The notes below the pieces were generated by a model. It was not told where the DNA came from and made no database searches. It saw nothing but the letters and a program-made list of their open reading frames with translations. A program made the translations under genes and the position numbers. 38,122 bases of DNA from Rathayibacter sp. SD072 (GTDB taxonomy: Bacteria; Actinomycetota; Actinomycetes; Actinomycetales; Microbacteriaceae): the NCBI RefSeq assembly GCF_017355185.1, contig NZ_JADILJ010000038.1:1-38122 (forward strand). The letters run 5' to 3'. This document shows, one piece after another, positions 36,647 to 38,122 of this stretch (its first letter is position 1; each line of letters opens with the position of its first letter).

Positions 36647-37354
36647 ATGCGGACCCTCCCTGTGCGCCGGATCGAGCTGCACCGCGCCGCTCCCCCGCCC
36701 GCCGACTCGTGGCCGTTCACGATCCCCGCGGTGCAGCAGGTGCTCGACGACGGGCTCGACCTCGGCGCGATGACCGTCCTGGTGGGCGACAACGGCGCGG
36801 GCAAGTCGACGCTGGTCGAGGCGCTGGCGATCGCCTACGGGCTGAACGCCGAGGGCGGGACGATCAGCGCCCGGCACGCGACGCGGCCCTCGGAGTCGGT
36901 GCTCGGCGAGCACCTGCAGGTCGTGCGGTCCGGCGGCGCCTCGAAGAAGGGCTTCTTCCTCCGGGCCGAGACGATGCACGGGCTCTTCACCTACCTGGAG
37001 GACCTCGGCGGGGAGAGCGTCTCGTACCACGACCGCTCGCACGGCGAGTCGTTCCTGGACGTCGTGCTGACCCGCTCGCGGATCAGCGGCCTGTGGATCT
37101 TCGACGAGCCGGAGTCGGCCCTGTCGTTCTCGGGCTGCCTCGCGCTGCTCGGGCTCTTCCGCGACCTGCTCGCGAACGGGTCGCAGATCGTGCTCTCGAC
37201 ACATTCGCCGATCCTCGCGGCGGCCACCGGGGCCGACCTCTACGAGATCGGCGAGTGGGGGCTGCGGAGGTGCGACTACGACGACCTCGATCTCGTGCGC
37301 AACTGGCGGGCGTTCCTCGAGGCTCCGGGGCGGTACACGCGGTTCCTGGACTGA
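36647..37354 (+). CDS. SMC/ABC-type AAA ATPase (predicted ATPase, COG3910-like)
   Basis: A 235-residue soluble ATPase of the ABC-like AAA_21 type. Walker A is GDNGAGKST with K53; the extended Walker B is LWIFDEPESALS (about 148-159); the switch histidine is in STHSPILAA. It has no membrane domain or coiled coil, so it is a stand-alone ATPase rather than a transporter subunit or SMC protein. Such proteins are widespread and of unclear function. It is divergent from the MoxR/VWA operon and shares a 112-bp upstream region. Confidence 0.82.
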   Translation: MRTLPVRRIELHRAAPPPADSWPFTIPAVQQVLDDGLDLGAMTVLVGDNGAGKSTLVEALAIAYGLNAEGGTISARHATRPSESVLGEHLQVVRSGGASKKGFFLRAETMHGLFTYLEDLGGESVSYHDRSHGESFLDVVLTRSRISGLWIFDEPESALSFSGCLALLGLFRDLLANGSQIVLSTHSPILAAATGADLYEIGEWGLRRCDYDDLDLVRNWRAFLEAPGRYTRFLD

Positions 37355-37365
37355 GGCTCCGGCGG

Positions 37366-37412
37366 GCGCGGCCCCATCAGGACGCTGCAGGCGCGGCCCG
37401 ATCAGACGCTGC
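37366..37412 (-). repeat. Tandem duplication over the 3' end of the MFS gene
   Basis: Two units of 22-23 bp, GCGCGGCCCCATCAGGACGC onward at 37366-37388 and GCGCGGCCCGATCAGACGCT onward at 37391-37412, are nearly identical. The right one contains the MFS stop codon (37402-37404). The left copy is outside the gene. Confidence 0.75.
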
Positions 37413-38122
37413 CGGTGAAGGCCGTGCGGCGGCCGACGAGCGTCAGGAGCAGCGCGGCGACTCCGAGGACCGCCATCAGGAGCGGGAGCACCGAGGCCTC
37501 GAAGGAGCCGAGCAGCACGGCGCCCACGATCCCCGCTGCGAAGATCGCGAGGTTGAAGGCGACCGGGAGGAACGCGTTCGCGACGTCGGAGTCGGCTCCG
37601 CCCGCCTTCGTGAGCGCCGCCTGCAGCTGGGCGGACGCGCCGCCGAAGCCGATGCCCCAGAGCACGGCGCCGGCGACGATCGCCGCGGCCGAGTCGCCGG
37701 CGAGCAGGAGGATCACGGCGGCGACGATGAAGACGGCGACGCTGCCGTGCAGCAGCGGGCGCGAGAAGCGGTCGATCAGCACCGCGGTGAGCGCGACTCC
37801 GACCACCGACGCGATGCCGTAGACGAGCAGGGTCACGTCGGCGCCGAGGCCCGATCCGGTTCCGCGGAGGTACGGAGCGATGTAGGTGTAGATCGTGTTG
37901 TGGGCGAGCATCCAGACGGCGATCACGGCGAGGACGATCGCGATGCCCGGCTTCGCGATCACCCGGGCGAGGGGCAGTCGCGAGGACGCCTCCTGACCCG
38001 GCGCATCGGGGACGACCAGCACGATCAGCACGAGGACGACGACGGCGAGCAGCGAGAGTCCGCCGAAGGACCAGCGCCAGTCGAGCACGGTGCCGAGCCA
38101 CGCTCCCAGCGGAGTGCCCAGG
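37402..38122 (-). CDS. MFS transporter (5' part outside window)
   Basis: The last 240 residues of a major facilitator transporter whose start lies beyond the right edge. The visible part begins LGTPLGAWLGTVLDWRWSF, a motif typical of the TM5 region of DHA1 (AraJ-like) exporters, so about half of the protein is present. It contains roughly seven more hydrophobic helices and FGGASAQLQAAL in TM10. The reading frame is open from the window edge to the TGA at 37402. Substrate unknown. Its 3' end is partly duplicated just downstream. Confidence 0.85.
   Translation of the reverse strand, partial: LGTPLGAWLGTVLDWRWSFGGLSLLAVVVLVLIVLVVPDAPGQEASSRLPLARVIAKPGIAIVLAVIAVWMLAHNTIYTYIAPYLRGTGSGLGADVTLLVYGIASVVGVALTAVLIDRFSRPLLHGSVAVFIVAAVILLLAGDSAAAIVAGAVLWGIGFGGASAQLQAALTKAGGADSDVANAFLPVAFNLAIFAAGIVGAVLLGSFEASVLPLLMAVLGVAALLLTLVGRRTAFTGSV

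Noticed and set aside
36535-36804. Longer MoxR-like protein from 36804
   Set aside because: The extra 90 residues are antisense to the divergent AAA ATPase gene and carry no conserved motif.

Overview
The window is about 38 kb of very GC-rich DNA with dense, short-spaced genes, many GTG starts and actinobacterial marker families: DUF3090, SCO1664 and MSMEG_4193-type proteins, a neutral zinc metallopeptidase, and a MoxR/VWA pair. Family content, a REP-like hairpin of a type I associate with Microbacteriaceae, and secreted arabinan/xylan-type glycosidases suggest a plant- or soil-associated member of the Microbacteriaceae such as Rathayibacter. Genus is an inference from gene content, not a search. 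I count 31 protein genes (two cut by the window edges) and three tRNA genes. No insertion sequence, phage gene, CRISPR array or rRNA was seen.

Layout. Positions 1-2405 (minus) hold two tandem paralogous secreted coiled-coil proteins, one an M23 endopeptidase. A tRNA-Glu/Asp/Phe cluster follows at 2648-3007. Positions 3137-7544 carry a CPBP membrane protease, a RelA/SpoT-domain alarmone synthetase, an unrecognised membrane-anchored HExxH protein and an NtaA-type flavin monooxygenase. Positions 7660-13991 carry an MFS exporter, a SnoaL-like protein, a YpfJ-type metalloprotein, a MarR regulator, a prolyl aminopeptidase, and an EamA exporter divergent from a LysR regulator.

Positions 14067-21395 are a polysaccharide-utilisation locus. 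On the minus strand lie a small secreted WxL-like protein and two large multidomain GH43 enzymes. Divergent from them is a LacI-family sensor that has no DNA-binding domain. The 395-bp region between carries two good palindromic operators. The secreted enzymes would debranch arabinose- or xylose-containing glycans, and the operators give a place for sugar-responsive control.

Positions 21443-28314 hold malate dehydrogenase, an acyl-CoA oxidase-like dehydrogenase, two overlapping small membrane paralogues, RecQ and a 2H phosphoesterase. Positions 28511-30924 are a two-gene ABC exporter. Positions 31044-33088 are the conserved actinobacterial trio phosphomutase/DUF3090/SCO1664. Positions 33108-36534 are a VWA protein and its MoxR-like AAA partner, followed by a divergent small AAA ATPase and the 3' part of an MFS gene at the right edge.

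A recurring feature is a TANNNT hexamer 6-10 nt before many start codons, which suggests widespread leaderless transcription. A second oddity is short tandem duplications spanning or abutting the stop codons of three minus-strand genes.
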